Shown piece by piece: positions 11,228 to 22,893 of a stretch of DNA of 64,000 bases. Source of the DNA: Aralia elata. Lineage: Eukaryota; Streptophyta; Magnoliopsida; Apiales; Araliaceae. The number at the start of each line of letters is the position of its first letter. Position 1 is the stretch's first letter. The stretch covers positions 19,525,206-19,589,205 of the forward strand of contig CM068388.1 of assembly GCA_034770075.1 (NCBI GenBank). Reading direction: 5' to 3'. The position numbers were made by a program, and so were the translations under genes. The notes under the pieces were generated by a model, which was not told the origin of the DNA, did not search any database, and worked only from the letters and a program-made list of their open reading frames with translations.

Positions 11228-11727
11228 CAGTGTCAAATCTTGAAAGATGTCAGATAAGAAGGCATAAGGAAAACTGTTTTAACTAGAAGAAGATGAGCAA
11301 AGATGAGCAAGAGGTCACACTCAAGATCCAATCAGTGGTGATTCAAATGTCAAACCTTCATGAAATTCAAAGTGTTCTGAATGGATATCAAGATTGCATT
11401 CCTAAAGAAGTCTATGTTGAACAACATCTAGGGTTATTAATTAGTCTCATCTAAATTATGTCTATAGATTAGTTAAAGCACTTCATGTTTTGAAACAAGC
11501 ACCTAGGACATGGTCTGAAACACTTATTACTTTTCTAATTGAAAATAGATTCACTAGAGGTAGAATAGACACAACACTTTTCCTAAGAAATCACAAAGAT
11601 AAGATTCTATTAGTACAAATTTATGTAGATGATATTATTTTTGGTTCTACTAATGAAAAATTATGAGAGATTTGCTAAGCTTATGCAGAGTAAATTTGAG
11701 ATGTGCATGATGGGTGAGCTGAACTTC
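11228..11727 (+). pseudogene. Copia RT remnant, duplicated copy
   Basis: A near-exact repeat of 8703-9202, with one substitution noticed by eye. It includes the degraded reverse transcriptase with the YVDDIIFGSTNEKL block and ends in the target duplication ACTTC (11723-11727). It is present only because the tandem duplication included flanking host copia sequence. That shows the duplication happened after the gypsy element had inserted. Confidence 0.9.
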
Positions 11728-12713
11728 TGATGAGGACATCCTTAGCTCACAAGCCCTTGACAAAACACAAGTGGATCCATTGCATATGCCACTTGGACCC
11801 ATTACGAGGACACGAGCTAAACGCTTCAAAGAAGGACTTAACGGGATGATTCATAAATTATGGACCGAGGTTGGATCGAGCATAGAGGTTATAGAGATGG
11901 GTTACAAGCACGCGAAGTTCATAAACACATTGGAAGCAAGCATACCCGAACCGACACAAAAGAATCAGCATTTCCGCACTTTTGGACTAGTTTGACATCA
12001 GTTCGTATTTTGGCCATAACTTGAGTTTCCAAACTCCAAATGAGGTGATTCAAAAGCCTAAATTTGCCTACAGTTCTAGGGCTACAACTTTCATGCTTTG
12101 CCCAAATCCAAATTTGGTGGTTTTCAAATGCAAAAATAGCTTGCAATGTGCTGATCAGATTAGTTGTCAGATTTGGACTTTTTAGCACATCACATGGACA
12201 TGTTTTTGGGATGATAAACTCTTTGGATAGCTGATGCATGTGATGTGATTTGTTGTTAGATCTTGACTTATGGTGATGGGTTAGCACACCATGAGTTCCT
12301 ATAAATACCAAGTGATGATAGGCTTGTACAACCAACTTCATACCAATTTTCAACATTATCAATATTATTGTGAGTTTGTTTCTCTACTTGTGGTTCTTTG
12401 AGAATTCCTAAGTGTTCCTTAGTTCTTCTTTGAGATTCATAATTGACTTGTCATACAACCAATCATAGTTGTGTGTGGCGTCTTCTACCGCATCAATCGT
12501 CGATTGTACCGAGGTTACCGCTTCAATATAAGCGAGGGGTCGAGGTGTCGTTGGTGTTCACCCTACGCAGATTTCCTAAGCAAGCAATTGTACCAAGATT
12601 ACCGTCTATATATAGGCGAGGGGTTAAGGTGTTGCAAGCTATCCATCCTATCAACTTGTTGGAAACGATCCGAGTGACGACCACCTCACGCAAGCGTGCC
12701 GTGGAGTCTATCA
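11728..12713 (+). mobile_element. 5' LTR of the gypsy element
   Basis: 986 bp with TG...CA ends. TATA box TATAAATA at 12300-12307. It carries the same pol tail in its first 268 bp as the 3' LTR. Confidence 0.93.
12300..12307 (+). promoter_or_regulatory. TATA box of the 5' LTR
   Basis: TATAAATA, followed about 200 bp downstream by the paired hairpin repeats. This is the copy positioned to drive the full-length transcript. Confidence 0.7.
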
Positions 12714-12715
12714 TT

Positions 12716-12727
12716 CGGTATCAAAGC
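12716..12727 (+). other. Primer-binding site, mutated first base
   Basis: CGGTATCAAAGC, two bases after the LTR. Compared with the copy at 10191, the first T is C. A mismatch at the priming end would weaken tRNA priming. Confidence 0.8.
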
Positions 12728-13174
12728 TAAGTTTCCTATCAAGTTACTTATCTTTACTTTTATTGTTGGATCATAGTCCAAAAAAAAACTGCAAAAAAAA
12801 AAACTGCAAAAAAAATATATTACAGAAAATTATTATTGTTGATTGCTATTATTGGGATTTCATTTACAAATAATTATATTTGACGATTGTGAAGTCTTGT
12901 TGGTATTTCGAGAGTCATACTTTATATATTGTATCTTGATAAGTTCTTATTGGATTGTAATTGGAAAATTGAGGTAATATTTGTGTGAATTCAAAAAGAA
13001 CCTATTAGAGAGAACTACGAGCGGAAAAAGGCAAGAGTAGTGAGATTACTAGAGGGTAAAAGCTATTTGTGTGATACACGAGCGTTTCATATTTGTGTAA
13101 TACATTCTTTGAGCGAAACACGTAAGGGAGTGGTGAGGAACTTGTTTTCTACTAACCTTTGTTTTGCAGAAAAT

Positions 13175-14300
13175 ATGTCTAACACAAGAGATAAGGCAAT
13201 TGAAAATGAACCTTCTACATCAAATTTTGACCCAAAACTCATGATGGAGGCAATGATGAAAGAATTTTCCCGACAGCTAGGAATGGCTATGGAGCAGGTA
13301 CATGATCGTATCGATCAGTTGAGTGACACTCGAGGGGAACAAACTCAAATCCTTCTGGGTGGGCGTCCGAAAGGAAAAGCTCAACAAAAGGAAACTAGAC
13401 TAGAGGAGACAAATTACTATGATGAAAGGTTTAGCGAGGAAGAGGATCGAGAAACTGGCCTTATCCCTAGGAGACATTTTGCAAGGGATAGAGGCGGCCG
13501 AAATCGAGAGGACAACAACCTCGATAGCATCAAAATGAAAATTTCCCCATTCCAAGGCAGGAGTGATCCCGAGGCATACCTAGAGTGGGAGAAGAAAATG
13601 GAGTGGATATTTGATTGTCATAATTACTCGGATCTCAAGAAAGTTAGAATTGCAGCCACATAATTTTTAGATTATGCAGTTACTTGGTGGGATCAATTGA
13701 TGACCAGTCGAAGAAGGTGCAGAGAACGTCCAATAGAGAATTGGGCAGAGATGAAAGCGGTAATGAAAAAGAGGTTTGTACCAAGCCACTACTACCGAGA
13801 TCTATTTCGAAACTTACAAAACTTGAAACAGGGAAGTAAGAGTGTGGAGGACTACTTTAAGGAAATGGAGATGTTAATGTCTAGGGCTGAAATCGACGAG
13901 GATAATGAGGCCACCATGGCCCGATATTCAGCAAGGTTAAATTGGGATATTGCAGATTTGGTGGAGCGTCAACACTATGTGGTATTGGAAGATATGGTGC
14001 ACATGGCTATCAAAATAGAGAAGCAACTTAAGAGGAGATGTGGCCAACGAACAAATACTACCACAGGGGTCATCATGGAAATCCAACATTGTGAAACGCG
14101 AGGAAAGACCAACTATTTCCAAACCAAAGCTAGAAATCAAGCAGGGAACGACTACTCAAGGATTGCAAGGTAAAACTAATCAACCTTCTACTAGTCGTAA
14201 TCGAGATATTGTATGCTTTAAATGTCAAGGCAGGGGATATATTGCAAATCAATCCCCAAATCAAAGAACTATGTTATTGCTTGATAATGGAGAATTGTAA
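13175..14300 (+). pseudogene. Gypsy gag, broken
   Basis: Gag forms the virus-like particle and binds the element's RNA. The start at 13175 (MSNTRDKAIENE) follows a leader. The retrotransposon gag domain lies at about 13530-13900 (SPFQGRSDPEAYLEWEKKM, then VTWWDQLM). Breaks: TAA at 13661-13663 within that domain, and a frameshift near 14037, after which the frame reads MANEQILPQGS. The zinc knuckle at about 14212-14255 (CFKCQGRGYIANQS) lacks two of its four CCHC ligands: His is Tyr and the last Cys is Ser. A stop at 14298 follows. No functional Gag is expected. Confidence 0.9.
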
Positions 14301-14330
14301 ACCGAGGAATAAGATAGTGACAATGACTCT

Positions 14331-17300
14331 ATGCCACCTTTGGAAGAAGATAGAGAGGTTGCTATGCATGGTGAAGTGTTGGTTACTCGAAGAATGCTTA
14401 GTACACAGGTAAAGGAAGAAAGCAATGAACAAAGAGAGAATCTATTTCATACTAGATGCATGGTAAATGGTAAGATTTGTTGTGTTGTAATTGATGGTGG
14501 GAGTTGTACAAATGTGGCAAGCATCACTATGGTGGAGAAATTGGGACTTACAACATCCAAACATCCCCAGCCATACCGATTGCAGTGGCTCAATGACAGC
14601 GGCGACATCAAAGTAACCAAGCAAGTATCAGTTCCGTTTACAATTGGGAAGTATGTCGATGAGATTCTATGTGATGTAGTTCCAATGCAGGCGGGTCACT
14701 TGCTACTTGGGAGGCCTTGGCAGTTTGATCGGTGAGTAAAACATGATGGTTTTACTAATGAGTACTCTTTTGTTCACAATCAAAGGAAAGTTACCTTGTG
14801 TCCTATGTCACCAAAACAAGTGCATGAGGATCAAATGCATTTACAGAGAGATCATGAAAACAAAAAAACAAAAGAGAGAGAAAAAAAGAAAGCAGAAGAG
14901 AGAAAAACAAACATTTTTGCAAAAAGGAGAGATGTAAGGCGAGCTTTGGATTCTAAAAAGCCAATGATTGTACTTCGGTATAAGGAGGCACATTTAAATA
15001 CTAACGCTAATAGATCTTCTTTGCCTAGTGTTGTTTCTGCTCTTCTACAGGATTATCAAGATGTATTTCCCGAGGAACTTCCACAGGGATTACCACCCAT
15101 TCAGGGAAGTGAGCATCAAATTGATTTCGTCCCTGGCGCGACCATCCCAAACCGTCCGGCATACCGAAGCAATCCCGAGGAAACAAAGGAATTGCAAAGG
15201 CAAGTTGACGAGCTAATGGACAAGGGGTTCGTGAGGGAAAGCATGAGTCCATGTGCGGTTCTAGTTATCTTAGTACCTAAAAAGGATGGGAAGTGGCGTA
15301 TGTGCATTGATTGTCGAGCGGTAAATAACATCACGGTAAAATATCGACATCCCATTCCGAGGTTAGATGATATGTTAGATGAATTGCATGGATCTTGTGT
15401 GTTTTCTAAAATTGATTTGAAGAGTGGTTATCATCAGATTAGAATGCATGAGGGAGATGAATGGAAAACTGCTTTTAAAACAAAATATGGGTTATATGAG
15501 TGGTTAGTTTTACCTTTTGGTTTAACTAATGCTCCTAGCACGTTCATGAGATTAATGAACCATGTTTTGCGTCCCTTCATTGGGAAATTTGTAGTTGTCT
15601 ACTTTGATGATATTTTGATCTACAACAATGATTTAGTTGAGCATGCATTGCATATAAAATCTGTCCTAGATGTGCTTCGAAAAGAAAAATTGTATGCTAA
15701 TATGGACAAATACACATTTTGTACGGATCGAGTTGTGTTTCTTGGCTTTGTTGTCAGTGCACAGGGAGTACAGGTTGACGATGAGAAGATACGAGCAATC
15801 CGAGAATGGCCAACTCCTACGAATGTCAGTCAAGTTCGTAGCTTTCATGGGCTCGCAAGTTTCTATAGGCGGTTTGTAAGAAATTTCAGCGAAGTCACAG
15901 CACCACTCACCGAAGTAATCAAAAAGAGTGTAAGATTCAAGTGGGGTGATGCACAGGAAAAGGCGTTTCAATTGATTAAAGAAAAATTAACTAACGCTCC
16001 TTTACTTGTATTGCCTAATTTCACTAAAACCTTTGAAATTGAATGTGATGCTTCAGGTTTAGGCATTGGAGCTGTGTTGACGCAAGAAGGAAAGCCAGTG
16101 GCATATTTCAGTGAAAAATTGAGTGGAGCAGCTTTGAACTATCCTACCTATGACAAGGAGTTATATGCCTTAGTTCGATCATTGGAGACTTGGCAACATT
16201 ACCTGTGGCCTAAGGAATTTGTGATTCACACGGATCATGAATCATTGAAATATTTGAAAGGCCAACACAAGTTGAACAAGAGACATGCACGATGGATGGA
16301 GTTCATCGAGACATTTCCATACGTCATTCGCTATAAGCAAGGTAAGGAAAATGTTGTGGCCGATGCTTTTTCGCGAAGGTATGTGTTGTTAAATACTCTT
16401 GACACAAAATTACTTGGTTTTGAACAAATCAAAGAATTATATGATAATGACCATGATTTCTGTGAAGAGTTTAAAAATTGTGAAAAGAATATTGTAGGTA
16501 AATACTTCAAGATGGATGGATTCTTGTTTTGTGAGAATCGATTATGTATACCTGCATGTTCTTTGCGTGAGTTATTGGTTCGAGAGTCACATGGAGGTGG
16601 TTTGATGGGACATTTTGGTGTTGATAAGACCTTATCTGTGATAAAAGAACATTTCTATTGGCCCCATATGAAACGAGATGTGGAAAGAATTTGTGATAGA
16701 TGCATTATATGTCGTCAGGCTAAATCTCGTGTTCAACCCCATGGGTTATACACACCATTGCCTATTTCGAGTGAACCTTGGATTGATTTGTCTATGGACT
16801 TTGTGTTGGGTTTACCTAGATCTAAGCATGGTCATGATTCTATATTTGTGGTCGTGGATAGATTTTCAAAAATGGCACATTTTATCCCATGCCACAAAGC
16901 TGATGATGCATCCCATGTTGCTGATTTATTCTTTAGAGACATTATACGTTTGCATGGCATGCCCCGAACAATTGTTTCGGATAGAGATGCTAAGTTCTTA
17001 AGCTATTTTTGGAAAACTTTGTGGTGTAAACTAGGAACTAAACTGTTGTTTTCAACTACTTGTCATCCACAAACTGACGACCAAACGGAAGTAGTTAATA
17101 GAACTCTATCTGCTTTATTGAGGGCTATCATTAAAAAGAATATTAAGCTTTGGGAAGAGTGTCTACCACATGTTGAGTTTGCTTATAATAGGTCTGTTCA
17201 CTCTGCTACTAAATTCTCACCTTTTGAAATTGTGTATGGCTTTAATCCTTTAACACCCTTGGATTTGTCACCGTTACCTGTTTCCGAGTATACTAACATG

Positions 17301-17927
17301 GATGGCAAAAACAAAGCTGATTTTGTTAAGCAGATACATGAGAAAATAAGACTAAACATTGAGAAGAGGACGGATCAATATGCCAAACAGGCCAACAAGG
17401 GTCGGCGTCAAGTAATCTTCGAACCCGGGGATTGAGTATGGCTACACATGCGTAAGGAAAGATTTCCTGCTCAAAGGCGTTCGAAATTACTTCCAAGAGG
17501 AGATGGACCATTTCAAGTGCTTGAACGCATTAACAACAATGCTTACAAATTGGACTTACCCGGTGAGTATAATGTTAGTGCAACTTTCAATGTTTCTGAT
17601 CTAAGCCCGTTTGACGTAGGTGAAGATTTGAGGACAAATCCTTTTCAAGAGGAGAGGTATGATGAGGACATCCTTAGCTCACAAGCCCTTGACAAAACAC
17701 AAGTGGATCCATTGCATATGCCACTTGGACCCATTACGAGGACACGAGCTAAATGCTTCAAAGAAGGACTTAACGGGATGATTCATAAATTATGGACCGA
17801 GGTTGGATCGAACATAGAGGTTATAGAGACGGGTTACAAGCACGCGAAGTTCATAAACACATTGGAAGCAAGCATACCCGAACCGACACAAAAGAATCAG
17901 CATTTCCGCACTTTTGGACTAGTTTGA
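14331..17927 (+). pseudogene. Gypsy pol: protease-RT-RNase H-integrase, broken
   Basis: The protease active-site block CVVIDGGSCTNVAS is at about 14482. An in-frame TGA at 14733-14735 precedes the 879-codon frame 14796-17435. In that frame, RT has YFDDILIY (about residues 269-276). RNase H has CDASG (about 417), DKEL, HTDHES and the final ADAFSRR. Integrase has an HHCC zinc-binding region ending CDRCIIC and a D,D-35-E triad (about residues 668, 729, 765). TGA at 17433-17435 replaces the Trp expected in GDWVWLHMRK; the frame then continues (17448-17927) across the polypurine tract into the 3' LTR and ends 268 bases inside it. All catalytic residues seem intact, but three breaks separate the enzymes. 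Confidence 0.92.
17647..17657 (+). other. Polypurine tract
   Basis: AAGAGGAGAGG, ending two bases before the 3' LTR. It primes plus-strand DNA synthesis and is also coding here (QEER in the pol tail). Confidence 0.75.
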
Positions 17928-18645
17928 CATCAGTTCGTATTTTGGCCATAACTTGAGTTTCCAAACTCCAAATGAGGTGATTCAAAAGCCTAAATTTGCC
18001 TACACTTCTAGGGCTACAACTTTCATGCTTTGCCCAAATCCAAATTTGGTGGTTTTCAAATGCAAAAATAGCTTGCAATGTGCTGATCAGATTAGTTGTC
18101 AGATTTGGACTTTTTAGCACATCACATGGACATGTTTTTGGGATGATAAACTCTTTGGATGGCTGATGCATGTGATGTGATTAGTTGTTAGATCTTGAAT
18201 TATGGTGATGGGTTAGCACACCATGAGTTCCTATAAATACCAAGTGATGTTAGGCTTGTACAACCAACTTCATACCAATTTTCAGCATTATCAATATTAT
18301 TGTGAGTTTGTTTCTCTACTTGTGGTTCTTTGAGAATTCCTAAGTGTTCCTTAGTTCTTCTTTGAGATTCATAATTGACTTATCATACAACCAATCATAG
18401 TTGTGTGTGGCATCTTCTACCGCATCAATCGTCGATTGTACCGAGGTTACCGCTTCAATATAAGCGAGGGGTCGAGGTGTCGTTGGTGTTCGCCCTACGC
18501 AGATTTCCTAAGCAAGCAATTGTACCAAGATTACCGTCTATATATAGGCGAGGGGTTAAGGTGTTGCAAGCTATCTATCCTATCAACTTGTTGGAAACGA
18601 TCCGGGCGACGACCACCTCACGCAAGCATGTCGTGGAGTCTATCA
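17660..18645 (+). mobile_element. 3' LTR of the gypsy element
   Basis: 986 bp, from TGATGAGGACATC to GTCTATCA, followed by the target duplication ACTTC. TATA box at 18232-18239. The pol frame occupies its first 268 bp. Confidence 0.93.
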
Positions 18646-19476
18646 ACTTCTTTCTTGGACTGTAAATAAAGTAGACTAATGAAGGAATATTCATAAACCA
18701 AGTCAAGTACATCAAAGATCTACTTAAGAAGTATGACACGAAATCAACAACTCCCATGAAGACTCTTATAGCCTCTACAACCAAGCTAGATAAAAGATGA
18801 ATCTGGTAAATATATTGATATAACTCAATACAGATGATCTCTCTTGTACTTAACTGCTAGTAGACCGGATATCATATTCTCTACCTGTATTTGTGCTAGA
18901 TTTTAAGCTAATCCTAAAGTATTTCACTTAGTTGCTGTAAAAGGATTTTCAGATATCTCAAGGGCACTCCATATATGAGATTATGGTACCCCAAGGAGTC
19001 TCTCTTCGATCTAATGGGGTATTCAGATGCAGATTTTACAGAATACAAAATTGACAAGAAAACCACTAGTGGTACATGTCAACTGCTAGGGAATAGGCTA
19101 GTCTCATGGTTAAGTGAGAAGCAAAATTTATTATCAACTTTAACTATAGAAGCTGAGTATATTGTTGCTGGAAGTTGTTGTGCTCAAATTTTGTGGATGA
19201 AGAATCGATTAGCTAACTATGGGTTTGATCTTAAGTCTATTCTTATATTCTGTGATAATACTAGTGCTATATCAATCACTCATAATCATGTCATACATTC
19301 TAGGACAAAGCATATAGAGATTAGATACTATTTCATTAGAGATCATATACAAAATGGGAATATTGCATTGCACCCCAACTGAAAATCAACTTGTTGATGT
19401 GGTTACTAAACTATTAGACGAATCCAGGATTAATAAGTTAATCAGTGAGTTAGGAATGTTAAATTTACAGCCTTAA
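18646..19476 (+). pseudogene. Copia RNase H and pol end (3' part of split element)
   Basis: This resumes the copia frame that stopped at 9202/11727, starting in the FFLG block. RNase H motifs are readable at 19013-19375: GYSDADF, TSGTCQLLG, SWLSEKQN, STLTIEAEYI and CDNTSAISI, then the RTKHIEIRYYFIRDHI block. A one-base shift near 19367 leads to PTENQLVDVVTKLL and the pol terminus GMLNLQP with TAA at 19474-19476. Several upstream stops remain. This is the typical C-terminal part of plant copia pol, clearly inactive. Confidence 0.88.
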
Positions 19477-19968
19477 TACAATGTTCTTTGGAAGTTTCTA
19501 ACTATGTAGGACAGTACCATAGACTAATTTAATGATCATAGAATGAAGCCTGTTCATGGTTCGTTGGGTGATCAAGAACCATCACAGAGTGGTTCGCAAC
19601 ATAGTATCTCGTAGAATGAAAAGACTGGTGACTTGTCTCTAGGAAAAACTGAGGTTGTTACTTTATGGCAAGTTAGGCTCACACTCGAGAAAATCAAGTG
19701 AAGGCCAATAGTTACTACATACCAGCTGTTTTCTGTAGAAGTGAATGGACATGTATTCAATCAACTATTTACCCGTGTCGCACTTAGTTGAATATAGAGG
19801 GAAGTCTAATATATATCATTTTAAATTTCCCCCTGACCTTTCCACTTCTCATTTTGCAATCAAAACTTTCAAACTCTCAAGTCTTCGAGCCCCAGTTTTT
19901 TTCAAAGATCAAATTTCTTAAACACTTTCATTTTAGTTTCAGGTTCATCTTCTAAAAGATTCAACTAA
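19477..19968 (+). other. Copia spacer between pol and extra ORF
   Basis: No coding signature. It leads into the extra ORF at 19969 through a C/T-rich leader (about 19830-19960) that resembles a 5' untranslated region. Confidence 0.45.
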
Positions 19969-22078
19969 ATGGCAAACTACCATGTTATTAGTGGATATCA
20001 AGTCTATTTTGAAAAATTCGATGAAACAGAGAAAAAGTTCAGAGATATTCTAAGGCTAATTCAAGATGCCGGACTTACTGAATGTTTGGAATCCAACACC
20101 AAAATCTATTCTGATCTGGTAAAAGAATTCTACTTGAATGCTGTGTATAATGGTGGAATACTGGTCACTGAGGTTAAGGGCGCATCTCTGAAACTGGGAG
20201 CATCTGACCTAAATTGATATATAGGTTCTCTCAGTCAAGGCATTACTTAGTTTGAAATGATCGATACAGAAGAAGGAATGCAGATGATGGGTTATGAGAA
20301 GAATCCACTGCTCAAAGGGATTAAGAAGAAGAAATTCTCTTAGGAGTACAACTTTTTGGCTGATATTATTAGAAAATGCATTCTCTATAAAGAACTGCTT
20401 ATAATACTATCAGTGAACTACAACTAAAGTTCATAACTGCTATTGTAATGAAGAAAAAGATCAATTTTGGAGTAATTCTCATCTATTGGTTATCCAAATG
20501 GATTGAAGATGTTGGAATAAAGAATGCAGCAGGGTAAGACAATTTCCAAGATGTACTATAGGAGATTTGTGAGTATAATACTAAAGAAAAGGCTGAAGAA
20601 CAAAATCGATGATGAAGAAAGAAGAAGTTTTAAACTATGATAAGAAGATCACTCCCAGATTATTCGAAGACTGGAAGAAAAATTCAGGAATGATCAAGAA
20701 AGCCAAGCAATCAGGAGGTAGCAGCAAGGGAAAAAGAATCCTTCAAATTAGTTCTAAAGATAAAAAAATCCTTTAAAGCCAAAGGAAAGAGGAAACTTGA
20801 GGAAACTATAGAAGAAGAATCTTAAGGGTCTGATACAAACCCTGATCATAGAGCCCTTGTTCCTATTAATGATCAACCACTAAAGAAGAAAAAGAAGGAT
20901 GAAAAGAAGAAAACCATGAAAAAGAAGGTTGAAAAAGACCATGGAGAAGGAGATGAAGGAAAAGAAAGTTAAGAAGAAAGAAAAAGCAATGTTCAAAAGT
21001 TCCAAGAAAGTCTCCTCTGGTCCTGAGGAAAATGAAGAAGAAAAAGAAGACATCATCAAGCCTTCTCCCAAAAGTGTACCAATGAGGATGAGTATGAGAA
21101 TTCGTCAATAATGGAAATCCCCTATTAGTTCAATGTCCCCTCAAATTATCGAGATAAATGATGATGAAGATAAGGAAGAAGAGTCATTTGAACTTATCAA
21201 GAAGAAGAAAGGAAAGAGTAAGGCTTCAATGTCTGAATCCAACATAGATAATGATTCAAGTATGAGGGATTCCTCATTTGAGTCTCCAGACAATGATGAA
21301 CAAATGGATGAAGCTACTTCAAAAAATAAGTCAAGCTCAAAAGATAATAAGGCTGAGACAGAACTAGTGCTTGAGCTAAGTCATGAAGAAGAATAGGTTA
21401 TTTCACCTAAGACTGATAATTATGATGATTCGGTTGTGAAGGCTTGTATACGTGAGTCACAAGATACTGAAGACATTCAAGCTACAATCTTGGAAGAATC
21501 AACATTAGAACTAAGTGAGGTAAGTGAAAGAGAAGAGGCTATGAAGGTTTACACACCTTAGCCCAGTGAAAGTGATGAGTTGGCTGAGAAGGCAAGTACA
21601 CCTGAGCCACAAGGCTTTGAAGATGAAGAATCAAAACCACAAACAAAAGATGAAGAAGAAAAAGAAATGGTTATTAAGGTGTATTCCCCAAAGCCTCAAG
21701 AGAGTGATAACAATCAGACTGAAATGACTGATGAACCACAACCTCAAACAAGTGAGGAAAATTGAGTTATAGAAGTCTCAAGCTCTAGACCAAAGAAATT
21801 AAGGAAAAGGAAAAGATCGAGCAAAGAAATAAGAAAGAAAGAAAAGAAGGTAGAAAAGAAGAAATAGCAGAGAAAGAAGAGAAAACTGGAAAAGAAGAAT
21901 AAAGATAGAAAACTAAAAAGAGCTAGCCAAGAGGAGAAAGAACAAAGAAAAGAATATTGAAAAGAAACAGTCTTCTCAATAATTGCATGATTCAGACTCT
22001 GAGGATGAGGATTCACATGAATATGATTTAGAGATAGACAAAAGCATAAAAAAATGTTCATCAGTTGGATAGTAAATC
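19969..22078 (+). pseudogene. Extra ORF downstream of copia pol (plant transposon-protein-like)
   Basis: Starts ATG 19969. The first 82 residues contain KIYSDLVKEFYLNAVYNGG, the conserved LVxEFY block of plant ORFs annotated as putative plant transposon protein. A counterpart with GLMSEFYAHMV lies on the minus strand at 61900. After a stop at 20215 the frame is broken many times. The rest is extremely Lys/Glu-rich: KKKKKDEKKK near 20890, then an acidic region at 21133-21765 with repeated CxxExxD and TPEPQ/SPKPQ-like units. Position after pol, where SIRE-like elements carry an env-like ORF, suggests an accessory retroelement ORF. Function unknown. A sharp change at about 22080 marks where another element begins. 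Confidence 0.55.
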
Positions 22079-22084
22079 AGGTAG

Positions 22085-22893
22085 GATTAACACCTTGATC
22101 CTCCTAGACACCCTCACCGTCCCAGCCTTTTTCAAGTTCTGCTGAAACCCCCTCAGTACCGGCACTGGCCTCCTCAGGAACCTCGGGGACCATATTTTGA
22201 ACAACTCCCTTCTTAAGAACATCCTTAGGATTAGCTCGAGTCGTCGGCCTAAGGGTCGTGTCTTTGGCAGGATTAAGGAGGAGAAGTTTGTAGTCCAAAC
22301 TCTTTTCCTTCGCTACCAGGACACAGTCGTTATCCCCCATGTAAAAGGTATCGACCTGTGTCGCGGCATAATCATCTTTAAGCTTTTTAACCGTCTTGTT
22401 CAACCCTTCAACATCGGTCTCGAGCTTCTTGAAGTAATCAAGATTAAGCAATTCTCAAGAGATAATATCACTATGTTTTTCCTCTAAAATTTTTTGAGAA
22501 CTTCTCTCTGGCCAGAGCAATCTCGGCTTCTTCCTACCGACAATCCGAGTCTCGCTCCCTCTCCTCGGCCTCCTTTGCTCGACCTTCTGTAGCCTGGAGG
22601 CATTTCTCTAAGTCCTTGACCTATGTGACGAAGCCCTCAAGTTATCTGTCCTCTTGGGCAGATGCCTCAAGATCGTGGTTTAGCCATACTCCAGCCTGCA
22701 TGTCGGACAAATGTTTGAAAATCTACTCGGGAAAAAACTAACAATATCTGAAAGGGTCGGGTTAGATACCTTGACGAGTAAGTGGACGACCACCCCATAC
22801 CTATATCGGGTCCCCGATCGGCAATAGTGACCCGATCTAGAGGGAGCTCCAACCCCCAAAGTAGTTCACGGGTGACATTCGTATGGGTAGCAC
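22085..22893 (-). pseudogene. Gypsy-type transposon ORF, C-terminal part (minus strand)
   Basis: Continues the ORF whose N-terminal half is at 24538-25876. In minus orientation it includes TNVTRELLWGLELPLDRV, then a coiled-coil stretch (EKCLQATEGRAKEAEERERD, then EEAEIALAREK) and a 115-codon end (22451-22104: YFKKLETDVEGLNKTVKKL ... ELEKGWDGEGV). Stops separate these pieces. The coiled-coil C-terminus fits the plant putative gypsy-type transposon proteins associated with Tat/Ogre-type elements. The assignment is from pattern memory only. Confidence 0.5.

Larger units (their letters stand above)
11728..18645 (+). mobile_element. Near-complete Ty3/gypsy retrotransposon (6918 bp)
   Basis: Two 986-bp LTRs (11728-12713, 17660-18645) begin TGATGAGG and end TCTATCA. 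They are flanked by a perfect target duplication ACTTC (11723-11727 and 18646-18650). Order: LTR, tRNA-Met type PBS, leader, gag with zinc knuckle, protease, reverse transcriptase, RNase H, integrase, polypurine tract, LTR. The pol frame runs on into the 3' LTR. Integrase is followed by a KLLPRGDGPFQVL...FNVSDLSPFDVGED tail without an evident classical chromodomain. A GPITRTRAKR motif lies in the LTR-encoded end, which resembles CRM-clade chromoviruses. The LTRs differ at about 17 positions by eye (under 2%), so insertion is recent. It is nested in a copia element. Several stops and frameshifts make it non-autonomous. Confidence 0.93.

Noticed and set aside
20866..21108. Minus-strand frames rich in Phe, Leu and Ser
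   Set aside because: Shadows of the Lys/Glu-rich plus-strand ORF.
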